This document shows positions 1-8,476 of a DNA stretch of 64,000 nt, piece after piece; within the stretch, counting starts at the first letter, position 1, and every line of letters begins with the position of its first letter. The DNA comes from CAWGJC01 sp965276665 (GTDB taxonomy: Bacteria; Pseudomonadota; Alphaproteobacteria; Acetobacterales; Acetobacteraceae), in contig OZ255620.1 of assembly GCA_965276665.1 (NCBI GenBank), forward strand, positions 4,898,001 through 4,962,000, read 5' to 3'. A model generated the notes under the pieces. It was not told the DNA's origin. It saw only the letters and a program-made list of their open reading frames with translations, and did no database searches. A program made the translations under genes and the position numbers.

Positions 1-651
1 CAACCGTTCTGCCAAAATAAAAGCATCTCCGTTGTGCGGTTCAACGAACAGGGCAATTTCCATTACTTGACGCGGGCTGCTGATGACCGACGAGAAATAT
101 GCCTCCGCGGCCGGCCGATAGATGCGGGCCTCCTCCGGCGTTAGCCGCCGGGTCAGCGTCATGTGAAACTGCCACGCCGTGAACACGTCGGAGTACCCCC
201 AGCGCAGCAGCATCGCCTCTCTTGTTGGCGAAAGCGGGCTCCGGCGGCGGCGTTCGAGTTCGGCCGGGTCAGGTGCCGCGCGGTGGTGGTCGAGCCAAGC
301 CACACATAGATCGGCTAGAGCCTGGAGTGGAGGGCAGGGCGCCGTCTCGCGAAGCGCCAGGAAGCCGGAGAGATCGGCAACTGCTAAAGGCGGCAGAACA
401 AACGGCACGATAGCGGCCGCCATCCGGCAGACATCGTCGCGAAGCTCTTTCCACTCGCCCGAAAGTCGCATTGGCGGTTTAAGCGTCGCGTGAAAGCCGT
501 AGCGCCGAGCGTCAGCCGTAATCGTGTCCATTTCAGGAAGGCGTGGTTGTGCGGACCGAGCATCCTTCTCGGGGTCGCGCCCAAGCCAAGTGCAGCCCGC
601 TTGCCAGAGAGGGTCCGAAATTTCTGGAACGTAGTAGATGCCAACCCGCAT
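1..651 (-). CDS. DUF1045 phosphonate-operon protein (2H phosphoesterase family), 3' end cut by window
   Basis: I read this frame directly: it opens with ATG at 651 and stays open to base 1, so the C-terminus lies outside the window. It starts one base after the phnM stop (TGA then ATG), so the two are probably translationally coupled. Two H-x-T motifs, FHATLK and FHMTLT, about 90 residues apart, are the hallmark of the 2H phosphoesterase superfamily. The first residues (MRVGIYYVPE) and the tryptophan-rich start fit the DUF1045 family found in phosphonate operons. The likely substrate is a cyclic or linear phosphoribosyl intermediate of C-P lyase. By position it might replace PhnP, the cyclic phosphodiesterase missing from the visible cluster, but that is inference. 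Confidence 0.88.
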   Translation of the reverse strand, partial: MRVGIYYVPEISDPLWQAGCTWLGRDPEKDARSAQPRLPEMDTITADARRYGFHATLKPPMRLSGEWKELRDDVCRMAAAIVPFVLPPLAVADLSGFLALRETAPCPPLQALADLCVAWLDHHRAAPDPAELERRRRSPLSPTREAMLLRWGYSDVFTAWQFHMTLTRRLTPEEARIYRPAAEAYFSSVISSPRQVMEIALFVEPHNGDAFILAERL

Positions 652-1788
652 TCAGGCGACACGCTCACCCGCGCGCCACACCTCCCGCACAATAGCCAAA
701 CCATCATGCACACGAACACGGACCAGATCGGCCCGAAACCCCGGAGCCAAGCGACCGCGGTCCACCAATCCGGCCATGCGCGCCGGATGAGCGGTGACGA
801 GCGCGATCGCATCGGGCAGCGTCGTCTCGGGTTCGCTCTCGCATCGAAAAGCTGCCTCGATCAAGCTGGCCGGCACGTAGTCGGACGCCAGAGCGTCGAC
901 TGCGCTTGCCCGAAGCAAATCGGACGCGCTGACGTTGCCCGAATGTGAACCGCCGCGCACGATATTGGGTGCCCCAGCAATCACGTCGAGCCCGTATCGG
1001 CGCGCGGCAAGTGCCGCCACCATGCTGACCGGGAACTCGCTGATACGGATTCCATCAGCATGGTTCTCGGCGATTTCCTCTTCGGTGCGGTCGTCATGGC
1101 TCGCGAGGACGAAATCAAGACCGTGCAACCGCTCGAGTAAGGCACGCCTGTTAGGCCCCCGCATGCGCTCTCGCTGACATTGCAATTCCACGATGCGTGC
1201 TTCGATCGCGGCATCGAGAAACCCCCCTCGGCGGCGCATGGCTCGGTAATTATCTAGGTCAGCGTATTGTCCGACACCCGGACTATGATCCATCAAGCTC
1301 ACCATGCGCGCCCGCGGGTTCTCGGCAACCGGGTCGAGCAGCGACATCATGTCCGGTGCCGGCAACTCGCAACGCAAGTGCAGGAAGTGCTCGGCTTTAA
1401 GCAATCCGGTATTCGCAAGGGCGTCGAGGTCGGCCACGCCATCATGGAAAGTCTGAAGCCGTTCCTTATCAAATCCGAGATCACCGAGGCAGAGCGCGTC
1501 AAACACGGTCGTAACACCAGCACCGGCGCATTGAGCATCATGCGCCACCATGGCAGAGCGCGAGGGCCAGCGCGCGTTGCTGCGTGGTTGAACCTGCCGC
1601 TCAAGATTGTCGGTATGCAGATCAACGATTCCGGGAATGACATAGTCGCCGCCAAGATCTACTGCATAAGTTACGTTACTCTGACCACCTGAAATATCGA
1701 CGATGGTCTCATCTCGCAGGAGAATAGTACCGAGAATAACTTTCTCTGGAAGAACAAGCCTCGCATTTGTCAATACACTTTCGATCAT
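652..1788 (-). CDS. phnM: PhnM, ribose 1-methylphosphonate 5-triphosphate diphosphatase
   Basis: A 378-residue amidohydrolase-superfamily protein. PhnM removes pyrophosphate from alpha-D-ribose 1-alkylphosphonate 5-triphosphate, giving the substrate for PhnJ. The metal-site motif DLHTDNLE near residue 57 and a later SHDDRTEEE are PhnM signatures, and the GAPNIVRGGSHSGN and ASDYVPASL blocks are also typical. It overlaps phnL by four bases (ATGA) and is followed immediately by the DUF1045 gene, so it belongs to the minus-strand phn operon. A second, divergent PhnM-like protein is encoded at 7078-8271. Confidence 0.95.
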   Translation of the reverse strand: MIESVLTNARLVLPEKVILGTILLRDETIVDISGGQSNVTYAVDLGGDYVIPGIVDLHTDNLERQVQPRSNARWPSRSAMVAHDAQCAGAGVTTVFDALCLGDLGFDKERLQTFHDGVADLDALANTGLLKAEHFLHLRCELPAPDMMSLLDPVAENPRARMVSLMDHSPGVGQYADLDNYRAMRRRGGFLDAAIEARIVELQCQRERMRGPNRRALLERLHGLDFVLASHDDRTEEEIAENHADGIRISEFPVSMVAALAARRYGLDVIAGAPNIVRGGSHSGNVSASDLLRASAVDALASDYVPASLIEAAFRCESEPETTLPDAIALVTAHPARMAGLVDRGRLAPGFRADLVRVRVHDGLAIVREVWRAGERVA

Positions 1789-2489
1789 GCGGCTTCCTGC
1801 ACCGGCGAGACTTCGAAGAGGCGGTCGGCTACCGCCTCCCGCGCTGCAACATCATGCATAATGGCGAGAATCGCAACGCCACGCTGCTTGGCTTCGCGGA
1901 TCATGCCCAGGACGATCTCGGTGTTATTGGCATCAAGGGACGCTGTCGGCTCGTCAAGAAGCAGAACAGGATGGTTGCTGATGAAGCCGCGCGCCAAATT
2001 CACGCGCTGTTGCTCACCGCCCGAGAATGTCGCCGGCGGCAGATCGTGCAGGCGAGGCGGGATATTGAGGCGCGTCAGCAGCATCCGCGCCCGTTCTGCT
2101 GCTGCATCGCGCTCTACGAGCCCGTGTGCCGTCAGCGCTTCGGCAACAATCGCGGCAGCCGGAACCCGGGGCACCACCCGCAGGAACTGACTGACATACC
2201 CGAGACTTGTCCGCCGTACGTCGATGACGGATCTCGGAGTCGCTGTTGCCAGATCGACGAAGTGACCTCGATGTCGGATGAGCACGCATCCCGCATCCAC
2301 ACCATAATTTCCGTAGAGGCTGCGCAGCAAAGTGGACTTTCCAGCGCCGGAAGGTCCTGTAAGGACAACACATTCTCCGGCGCAAACCTCTATCGACATT
2401 CCATCAAGCACGTGCATACGCACCTCGCCTTGCAGGTGCAGAGTGAAGGACTTCCGCAACCCTTCGGCGCGCAGCATGACCACGTTCAT
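1785..2489 (-). CDS. phnL: PhnL, C-P lyase ABC-type ATPase subunit
   Basis: A 234-residue ABC ATPase domain. Walker A is GPSGAGKST at about residues 45-53, the signature is FSGGEQQRVNLAR, and Walker B is VLLLDEPTASLD. PhnL is homologous to transport ATPases but works with the C-P lyase complex in making the ribosyl phosphonate triphosphate intermediate. The length and the start MNVVMLRAEGLRKSFTLHLQG fit the family. It overlaps phnK upstream and phnM downstream by four bases each, so translation is coupled along the operon. Confidence 0.95.
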   Translation of the reverse strand: MNVVMLRAEGLRKSFTLHLQGEVRMHVLDGMSIEVCAGECVVLTGPSGAGKSTLLRSLYGNYGVDAGCVLIRHRGHFVDLATATPRSVIDVRRTSLGYVSQFLRVVPRVPAAAIVAEALTAHGLVERDAAAERARMLLTRLNIPPRLHDLPPATFSGGEQQRVNLARGFISNHPVLLLDEPTASLDANNTEIVLGMIREAKQRGVAILAIMHDVAAREAVADRLFEVSPVQEAA

Positions 2490-3259
2490 GCCTGCAGCAC
2501 CGAGCTTACGAGGAGTTGTGTATACGGATGCTGTGGATCGTCCAGTACGCGATCTGTGAGGCCGGTCTCAACGGCAATGCCCCGTTGCATCACCATTATT
2601 CGGTCCGCAAGTAGTCTTGCGACAGCGATGTCGTGGGTGACCAGCGCCACGGCGAGATGAAATCGAGCGACCAAATTTCGAATGAGATCGAGTAATCGGG
2701 CCTGCACAGACACATCGAGCCCACCTGTCGGCTCGTCCATGAAGACGAGACGCGGCCGCGTCACCAGAGTTCGCGCAATCTGCAGCCGCTGCAACATTCC
2801 TCCCGAGAATTGTAGCGGCAAATCGTCAAGCCGATTCTTCGGGATCTCCACTTCACCCAGCCAATCGGCCGCAGTCTCGCGGATTTGGCCGTAATGCCGG
2901 AGGCCGCGCGCCATCAATCGCTCACCGATGTTGCCGCCAGCCGAGACGTTCATCCGCAGATTCTGTCGCGGGTCCTGCTGCACGAAGCCCCAGTCTGAGC
3001 GATGTAGGGCACGCAAGACCGGGGCCGACATCTTGCCGAGCTCCTGTACCCCGCCTTCTGGATCACGATAAGTCACTGCGCCTCCGTCTGGCGCAACTTT
3101 GCCTGACAACACGTTGAGCAGTGTTGTCTTGCCGGAACCCGACTCGCCGACAATCGCTAGCACCTCCCCGGGCCAGAGATCAAGATCAACTCCGGCGAGC
3201 GCCAGGTTGGTGCCGAAAGAGAGTCGTATATCCCGGGCAGACAGCAGGATATCAGTCAT
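2486..3259 (-). CDS. phnK: PhnK, C-P lyase ABC-type ATPase subunit
   Basis: A 257-residue ABC ATPase. Walker A is GESGSGKTT near residue 37, the signature is FSGGMLQRLQIAR, and Walker B is RLVFMDEPTGGLD. PhnK binds the PhnGHIJ core in E. coli and resembles the dipeptide-transport ATPase DppD/OppD family. It overlaps phnJ and phnL by four bases each. The dipeptide-type permeases at 10.8-12.6 kb have no ATPase of their own, but nothing in the sequence shows that PhnK serves them. Confidence 0.95.
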   Translation of the reverse strand: MTDILLSARDIRLSFGTNLALAGVDLDLWPGEVLAIVGESGSGKTTLLNVLSGKVAPDGGAVTYRDPEGGVQELGKMSAPVLRALHRSDWGFVQQDPRQNLRMNVSAGGNIGERLMARGLRHYGQIRETAADWLGEVEIPKNRLDDLPLQFSGGMLQRLQIARTLVTRPRLVFMDEPTGGLDVSVQARLLDLIRNLVARFHLAVALVTHDIAVARLLADRIMVMQRGIAVETGLTDRVLDDPQHPYTQLLVSSVLQA

Positions 3260-4098
3260 TCAGCCGCTGCTTTTGCATTCTGGCGTTCAGAGCAGTAATC
3301 GGTGTCGGAGCAGATGAAGCTCCGGCCACCACGGTCATCGGTCACGATTTCATCCAAGTAGCTTTCAGCGGACCCGCAAAGTTCACATCGATGCGGAGCG
3401 CGGATCAGCCGAAAAGGATGATCGTCGAAATCCAGGGAGCGCACCTCGGTGTAGGGTGGCACCGCATAGATGCGTTTCTCGCGACCCGCACCAAAAAGTT
3501 GCAGCGCGGCCATCCGGTTGAGTTTGGGGTTATCGTAGGCCGGAATGGGGGAGGGCGCCATGAGGTAGCGTCCGTTGACCATCACTGGATAATTATAACT
3601 GATCGATACCTGTCCGTAGCGCGTAATGTCTTCATAAAGCTTCACATGCATCAAGCCGTATTCAGAGAGAGCGTGCATCCGGCGGGTTTCCGCGCGACTT
3701 GCTTCCAATCGTGACAATGGCTCTGGCATTGGAACCTGATAGACGATGATCTGGTCATTCCGGAGTGCCAGTTCCGGAATTCGATGACGCGTCTGAATCA
3801 CGCTGGCTTCCGCGGTCCGTGTCGTCGTCTCTATACCGGCTGTGCGCGCGAAGAAGCGGCGAATGGACACGGCGTTTGTCGTGTCGTCCGCTCCCTGATC
3901 AATAACCTTCAGCACGTCCTGCAATCCAAGAATGGATGCTGTGACCTGTATGCCGCCCGTGCCCCAGCCATATGGCAGCGGCATTTCCCGCGAGCCAAAC
4001 GGCACCTGATGGCCGGGTATGGCCACCGCCTTGAGGATGGCGCGGCGGATCATCCGCTTCGTCTGCTCGTCGAGATATGCGAAGTTGTAGCCGCTCAT
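3256..4098 (-). CDS. phnJ: PhnJ, radical SAM C-P lyase catalytic subunit
   Basis: A 280-residue protein that breaks the carbon-phosphorus bond of ribose 1-alkylphosphonate 5-phosphate using a 4Fe-4S cluster and S-adenosylmethionine. Cysteines lie at 238, 241, 263 and 269. The spacing of 3, 22 and 6 equals that of E. coli PhnJ Cys241/244/266 (cluster) and Cys272 (catalytic), so the active site looks intact. The N-terminus (MSGYNFAYLDEQTKRMIRRA) and the GWGTGG motif are family-typical. It overlaps phnI and phnK by four bases. Confidence 0.97.
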   Translation of the reverse strand: MSGYNFAYLDEQTKRMIRRAILKAVAIPGHQVPFGSREMPLPYGWGTGGIQVTASILGLQDVLKVIDQGADDTTNAVSIRRFFARTAGIETTTRTAEASVIQTRHRIPELALRNDQIIVYQVPMPEPLSRLEASRAETRRMHALSEYGLMHVKLYEDITRYGQVSISYNYPVMVNGRYLMAPSPIPAYDNPKLNRMAALQLFGAGREKRIYAVPPYTEVRSLDFDDHPFRLIRAPHRCELCGSAESYLDEIVTDDRGGRSFICSDTDYCSERQNAKAAAE

Positions 4099-5171
4099 TC
4101 GGCTGCCTCCGTCAGGCGCACCGATTCTTCGCGCATGCGGCGGAGTGCCTCCAGCTCACTCTGGAAGTCGACGTAATGCGGCAATTTTAGATGCTCGACG
4201 AAACCGGTAGCCTCGATGTTGTCGCAATGCGAAAGAACGAACTCGACGTTCTGGGCTGGCGCCTCGACATCTTCACCAAACTCAGTTGCCCGCATCGCAC
4301 GATCAACAAGGGCCATGGACATGGCCCGTCGTTCCGCATGACCAAAACAAAGCCCATACCCTCGGGTGAACTGTGCCGGCGTAGTCTTCGAGCCGGCAAA
4401 CTGGTTCACCATCTGACACTCGGTAACTGTGATGTCCCCGATGTCGATTGCGAACCCAAGTTCGGGTGGCACGATCTCGACGGCCACCTTCCCGATGCGG
4501 ATTTCACCGACGAACGGATGATTGTTCCCATAGCCACGCTGGGTTGAATATCCCAGGGCAAGCAGAAACCCTTCATCGCCGCGCGCCAGTGCCTGGAGGC
4601 GAATGTCGCGATTCGCAGGAAAAGCCAGCGGACCCCGTGTGATGTCTCCAGGATCGCCGGGGACCTCGGCTTCTTCCTGGATCAAATTCTCACGAGCGAG
4701 AAAATCGGTCACCCGCGGCATCGGGCCGCACTCCGAAACGGCCTCCGGAGGCGCCGAGGCATTTTCGTCTTGACCAAAGTCGAGCAGGCGGTGCGTGTAA
4801 TCGTAGGTGGGACCCAGCACTTGTCCCCCAGGTAGGTCCTTGTAGATTGCGGAGACTCGGCGGCTGACAAGCATTCCGGCAGTATCTATGGGCCGTGTGT
4901 TGGCAAAGCGAGGGAGGGTGGTTCGGTAAGCCCGAAGCAAAAAGGCCGCCTCGATAAGATCACCCTGCGCCTGCTTGATCGCAAGTGCCGCGAGTTCCTG
5001 ATCATATAAAGAACCCTCACCCATGACGCGATCCACCGCGCGACCGAGCTGCTCGGCAATTTGCGCGGTCTCGATCATAGGCGTTTCCAGGCGGCCACGC
5101 CGCTCTGCCGCAAGCCAGGCATGCGCCGCGTCGATCGCTTGCTCGCCGCCTTTCACCGCCACGTACGCCAT
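4095..5171 (-). CDS. phnI: PhnI, C-P lyase core / nucleosidase subunit
   Basis: A 358-residue PhnI. In E. coli PhnI with PhnG, H and L swaps adenine of ATP for alkylphosphonate to make the ribosyl phosphonate triphosphate. The start MAYVAVKGGEQAI and the blocks DGDEGFLLALGYSTQRGYG-like and LSHCDNIEATGFVEHLKLPHYVDF are characteristic, and the length is normal (about 350-370). It starts two bases after the phnH stop and overlaps phnJ by four bases. Confidence 0.96.
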   Translation of the reverse strand: MAYVAVKGGEQAIDAAHAWLAAERRGRLETPMIETAQIAEQLGRAVDRVMGEGSLYDQELAALAIKQAQGDLIEAAFLLRAYRTTLPRFANTRPIDTAGMLVSRRVSAIYKDLPGGQVLGPTYDYTHRLLDFGQDENASAPPEAVSECGPMPRVTDFLARENLIQEEAEVPGDPGDITRGPLAFPANRDIRLQALARGDEGFLLALGYSTQRGYGNNHPFVGEIRIGKVAVEIVPPELGFAIDIGDITVTECQMVNQFAGSKTTPAQFTRGYGLCFGHAERRAMSMALVDRAMRATEFGEDVEAPAQNVEFVLSHCDNIEATGFVEHLKLPHYVDFQSELEALRRMREESVRLTEAAE

Positions 5172-5173
5172 AA

Positions 5174-5752
5174 TCAGCCCTCTTCGATCCGGACGCTACG
5201 CGGCAGGGCGGCAAGGCTGCTGCCGAAACACAGAAGCAGGTCGACACCGCGTGGGAATAGCCGATGATTAACCGCCCAGGATGTGACGAAGTCAGGCGGC
5301 AGACCCGCGGCATTTAGAATCGCCGTCTCCCGCAGCCCTGGTCCGCTGAGCTGCATTCGCGCACCATACCCGAAGCCAGCGATCTCGAGAACGAGCGTCG
5401 CCGATTCCTCAGGTTCCTCATCACTGCCCGCATTGAACTTGGAAAAGTCGGGCAAGCCGCGGCTATAGGCAAAGCGCGCCTCGGAGCAATGCAGTGTGAA
5501 GGTTGCGCCGCAATGAAACCTGATCCACTCTTGCGACGCTTCATCCAAATCATCAATCCAGAGGGGTGTGTCGGCATCCACCAGCGTCAGCAATGTCGCG
5601 GCTGAAGCGCGGCCAATGGCGCTGGGTGGGTTCAATCCTTCACCCACCGTGACAACCTTCCCCGGATGCGACATTGCGTCGAGAATGGTTCGGAATGCTT
5701 GCTGCGCCTCTTGAACGGGATCGGCGAAGCCGGGATGTGCCAAACTCATCAA
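5174..5752 (-). CDS. phnH: PhnH, C-P lyase core subunit
   Basis: A 192-residue protein of the usual PhnH length. PhnH has a PLP-transferase-like fold without the cofactor and forms part of the PhnGHIJ core. The start (MMSLAHPGFADPVQEAQQAFRTILDAMSHPG) and the C-terminal block WAVNHRLFPRGVDLLLCFGSSLAALPRS are diagnostic. It lies between phnG (13 bases upstream) and phnI (two bases downstream). Confidence 0.95.
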   Translation of the reverse strand: MMSLAHPGFADPVQEAQQAFRTILDAMSHPGKVVTVGEGLNPPSAIGRASAATLLTLVDADTPLWIDDLDEASQEWIRFHCGATFTLHCSEARFAYSRGLPDFSKFNAGSDEEPEESATLVLEIAGFGYGARMQLSGPGLRETAILNAAGLPPDFVTSWAVNHRLFPRGVDLLLCFGSSLAALPRSVRIEEG

Positions 5753-5765
5753 GGCACCGTCCTCA

Positions 5766-6215
5766 TCAGCGCATCGTGGCCAAGGCAGAGAAATCGACGC
5801 GCGTCGCGGCAGCGCGGCGTACCGTCAGTTCGCGCGCCGAATTCTGGGCGACGGCCAAAGGCTCGATAACCACCCTCTGCAGTTCCGCGCAACGTTGAGG
5901 GTCCTGTAGAGCTGCGTCGAGCACTGCCGCCAGTTCCGCCAGTTTCATATCCAGCCCGCGGACGTAGGCATGGCCAATCCGGCCAGCTGAATCTCTGATC
6001 GTGCACCGGGTCACCGTCATCTCACCGAAGTTGAACGCCGCACCTGTTCCCCCCGCTTGGCCACGCGTCATTACCAGACCGGCCTCTGGGCCACGAATCC
6101 GCACATGGGCGGGAAGATCGGTGCCCGCGAGCAAGCACGTGATCTCCACATGGGTTGCACGCGCCAGAACGCTCATCCAGTGGCGGCGTGATGCAGAGTT
6201 CTGCTCGTTATCCAT
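5766..6215 (-). CDS. phnG: PhnG, C-P lyase core subunit
   Basis: A 149-residue PhnG, first gene of the minus-strand C-P lyase operon. It carries the N-terminal RRHWMSVLARA block and the NFGEMTVTRCTIR and GHAYVRGLD blocks seen across the family. The ATG is preceded by GGGGAG at good spacing. The 96 bases between this start and phnF hold the promoters of both operons and the palindrome at 6234-6243. Confidence 0.95.
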   Translation of the reverse strand: MDNEQNSASRRHWMSVLARATHVEITCLLAGTDLPAHVRIRGPEAGLVMTRGQAGGTGAAFNFGEMTVTRCTIRDSAGRIGHAYVRGLDMKLAELAAVLDAALQDPQRCAELQRVVIEPLAVAQNSARELTVRRAAATRVDFSALATMR

Positions 6216-6233
6216 AATGCTCCCCGGTTGGGA

Positions 6234-6243
6234 TGTCTAGACA
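6234..6243. promoter_or_regulatory. Palindromic operator-like site (TGTCTAGACA), candidate PhnF operator
   Basis: A perfect 10-bp palindrome 18 bases upstream of the phnG start, in the only gap between the divergent phnG and phnF operons. A related partial copy (CTAGATCA) follows at once. HutC/PhnF-type GntR regulators bind short AT-centred palindromes of this kind, so the site could hold PhnF and control both directions. The sequence and position are seen; the binding is inferred. Confidence 0.55.
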
Positions 6244-6311
6244 GCTAGATCATGACCCGACTATCGTCAAGCAGGGGCTCGCACGGAAGCACCACTATGG
6301 GGCAGTGAAGT

Positions 6312-7067
6312 TTGAGTGACGTATCGACATCTCACGCAACGACCACGATTTCCCGGGCGCGCGACGGGGTCGCGCTATGGCGCCGCATCGCGACGGCACT
6401 GGCCAACGACATAGCGGACGGCCGCGTGGCTGCCGGCGGCAAGCTGCCGACAGAGGCGCAGCTCGCTTTGCGCTTTCAGGTCAACCGGCACACCGTCCGG
6501 CGCGCGTTAGGGGAGTTGTCGCGTGACGGATTTCTTCAAACCGAGCAGGGACGCGGGTCCTTCGTTGCAGATGATATTCTCGACTATGCGGTCGGGCCGC
6601 GTACGCGGTTCAGCGAGTGGATCCGCAGGCACAACAAGGAACCATCCGGTCGGGTCCTCTCCCTTCGCGAGATAACGGCGGATGCGACGATTTCCGCCGG
6701 GCTGGGACTGCGGCAAGGCGCACGGGTCGTGCTGCTGGAACGACTCGGTATGGCCGATGGCCGTCCTGTCAGCCTTGGACAGCACCATTTTCCCGCCGCA
6801 CGTCTGCCGGGGCTGATGGCCGCACTTCGAAGCGGGCTTGGCATAACCGAGGCGCTTCGTCGTGTCGGCGTGGCCGACTATATCCGTCAGGTCACGCGAG
6901 TGACGGCTCGCTTGCCGGTGGCGGAGGAGGCGGGAATTCTCGAAATGCCCCGTAACCGACCCTTGCTCGTTTGTGAGAACATCAATGTCGATGCGGACGG
7001 AAAGCGCCTGGAGTTCTGTTTATCCAGGTACCCGACACCGCGTGTACAGATCATATTCGAGCCCTGA
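6312..7067 (+). CDS. phnF: PhnF, GntR/HutC-family phosphonate operon regulator
   Basis: A 251-residue repressor-type protein: an N-terminal GntR winged helix (about residues 20-88, including LPTEAQLALRFQVNRHTVRRAL) followed by a UTRA ligand-binding domain ending CLSRYPTPRVQIIFEP. It is encoded divergently from phnG. No ATG lies upstream of the DNA-binding domain; TTG at 6312 is the likely start, behind a weak AGTGAAG. It probably represses both operons, with a phosphonate-pathway intermediate as ligand, as proposed for PhnF elsewhere. The second PhnM-like gene follows ten bases later. Confidence 0.9.
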   Translation: MSDVSTSHATTTISRARDGVALWRRIATALANDIADGRVAAGGKLPTEAQLALRFQVNRHTVRRALGELSRDGFLQTEQGRGSFVADDILDYAVGPRTRFSEWIRRHNKEPSGRVLSLREITADATISAGLGLRQGARVVLLERLGMADGRPVSLGQHHFPAARLPGLMAALRSGLGITEALRRVGVADYIRQVTRVTARLPVAEEAGILEMPRNRPLLVCENINVDADGKRLEFCLSRYPTPRVQIIFEP

Positions 7068-7077
7068 GGTTGCACGA

Positions 7078-8271
7078 ATGGTTCCGCTTCACATCGCCGG
7101 CGGCCGCGTACTGCTGGAATCTGGCTTAACTGAAACTGATCTTCGCGTGGCGGACGGGCTGATCGCTGCACCGGAATCGGGTGAGGGCACCTGTCTGGAT
7201 GCTCAGGGACTGCTGGTGCTTCCTGGCATCATTGATCTGCACGGAGACGCTTTCGAGCGGCAGCTGCAGCCGCGGCCGGGTATCGCTTTCCCGACGTCTC
7301 TCGCAATTGCCGACACCGAAGCGCAGTTGCTCGCGAACGGGATCACCACGGCCTATCATGGTGTGACATTGTCATGGGAGCCGGGTCTTCGCGGCATCGA
7401 GACGTGGCGCGCGTTGCTTGCCGCGCTTGATGCCCATCGACCTCGCCAAGTGTGCGACATGCGGGTGCATCTTCGTTGGGAAGCATACAATCTCGATTGC
7501 CTTGATGAAGCCGTGGCTGACATCGGGTCGGGTCGGGTCGGTCTCGTGGCTTTCAACGACCACACACCTGGCATTGTCCGCAAGCTCGAGGAGCCGAGTG
7601 GAATCTCCTTCAGCAAACGAGCTGGAATGGGCAAGGCTGCATTCCGGGAGCTTGCGCATGGCGTGCTGCGCCACAAGGGCGGATTGGGGCAGGGGCTCGC
7701 GCGTATTGCAGAGGCGGCACGACAAGCGGGCCTGCCGATGGCGAGCCACGACGATCCGAGCGTCGCTATGCGCGACGGGTTCCGCAAACATGGCGTTCGG
7801 ATTTGTGAGTTCCCGATGGCGGAAGAGGTCGGGCGCGCGGCACGCGAGGCTGACGATGCTGTGGTGATGGGGGCGCCGAATGTGGTCCGCGGCGGCTCGC
7901 ACATGGGTTGGGCGTCAGCGGCACGCCTCGTCGGAAACGGCATCTGCAATGTCCTCGCAAGCGACTACTTCTACCCAGCGATGCTGCAGGCGGCGTTCGT
8001 CCTTGCTGGGCAGAACGATCTTGGCCTGGCAGCCGCGTGGCGGCTGGTTTCCACCAATCCGGCCGCAGCAGCCGGTCTTACCGACCGCGGCTGCATCGCG
8101 GTGGGCGCGAGGGCCGATCTGGTTCTCGTGGACGCCAATGGCCCCGCACCGAGGCCGGTCGTCACCATTGCCGCCGGTCGTGTCGCTTGGCTATCTGCCG
8201 ACGGGTGGGCGCGGCTCGGAACCATCCAGGCCGCCAGTCTGACCCGCAATGTAACTGCGCCGTGGCCCTGA
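7078..8271 (+). CDS. Second PhnM-like amidohydrolase (PhnM2)
   Basis: A 397-residue amidohydrolase whose ATG at 7078 lies ten bases after the phnF stop. It is clearly PhnM-like: GIIDLHGDAFERQLQPRPG matches the PhnM metal motif, followed by MASHDDPS, GAPNVVRGGSHMGW and LASDYFYPAML. It differs from the operon PhnM throughout and carries ten to twenty more residues, so it is a diverged paralogue and not a recent duplicate. It may act on another ribosyl phosphonate or a related pyrophosphate. The longer upstream reading frame overlaps phnF and is not used. Confidence 0.88.
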   Translation: MVPLHIAGGRVLLESGLTETDLRVADGLIAAPESGEGTCLDAQGLLVLPGIIDLHGDAFERQLQPRPGIAFPTSLAIADTEAQLLANGITTAYHGVTLSWEPGLRGIETWRALLAALDAHRPRQVCDMRVHLRWEAYNLDCLDEAVADIGSGRVGLVAFNDHTPGIVRKLEEPSGISFSKRAGMGKAAFRELAHGVLRHKGGLGQGLARIAEAARQAGLPMASHDDPSVAMRDGFRKHGVRICEFPMAEEVGRAAREADDAVVMGAPNVVRGGSHMGWASAARLVGNGICNVLASDYFYPAMLQAAFVLAGQNDLGLAAAWRLVSTNPAAAAGLTDRGCIAVGARADLVLVDANGPAPRPVVTIAAGRVAWLSADGWARLGTIQAASLTRNVTAPWP

Positions 8272-8298
8272 CTCGAAATCACTATGGGCAGCTAAGGG

Positions 8299-8424
8299 CT
8301 AGGTGTTTAGTCCCGGACTTTGGTGGAGCGGATTGACGTTGGAGCGTTTTGGCTTGTTCTGCTATGCGCGGCAGCTGGCCTCGTAGGGTGTCAGGCCTTT
8401 GAGGGTTTTGAGGCGACGGCCGAA
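8299..8424 (-). pseudogene. IS481-family transposase remnant (C-terminal 41 codons)
   Basis: On the minus strand this reads FGRRLKTLKGLTPYEASCRA, an in-frame TAG, and then NPLHQSPGLNT with a final stop. These are the conserved last residues of IS481-type transposases, with the usual Trp codon turned into a stop. The rest of the element is gone; the next gene begins 52 bases beyond the break. The bases just outside (TTTAGTCCCGGACTTTGG) resemble the element's terminal repeat. Confidence 0.75.
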
Positions 8425-8476
8425 AGATCTGTCGATCAGGCTTGACAGACATCCTACATCTGCGTTTCCTTTCCGG

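Noticed and set aside
2486..3259. PhnK as the missing ATPase of the dipeptide-type importer
   Set aside because: The homology is suggestive, but PhnK is embedded in and coupled to the C-P lyase operon; there is no direct evidence for a second role.
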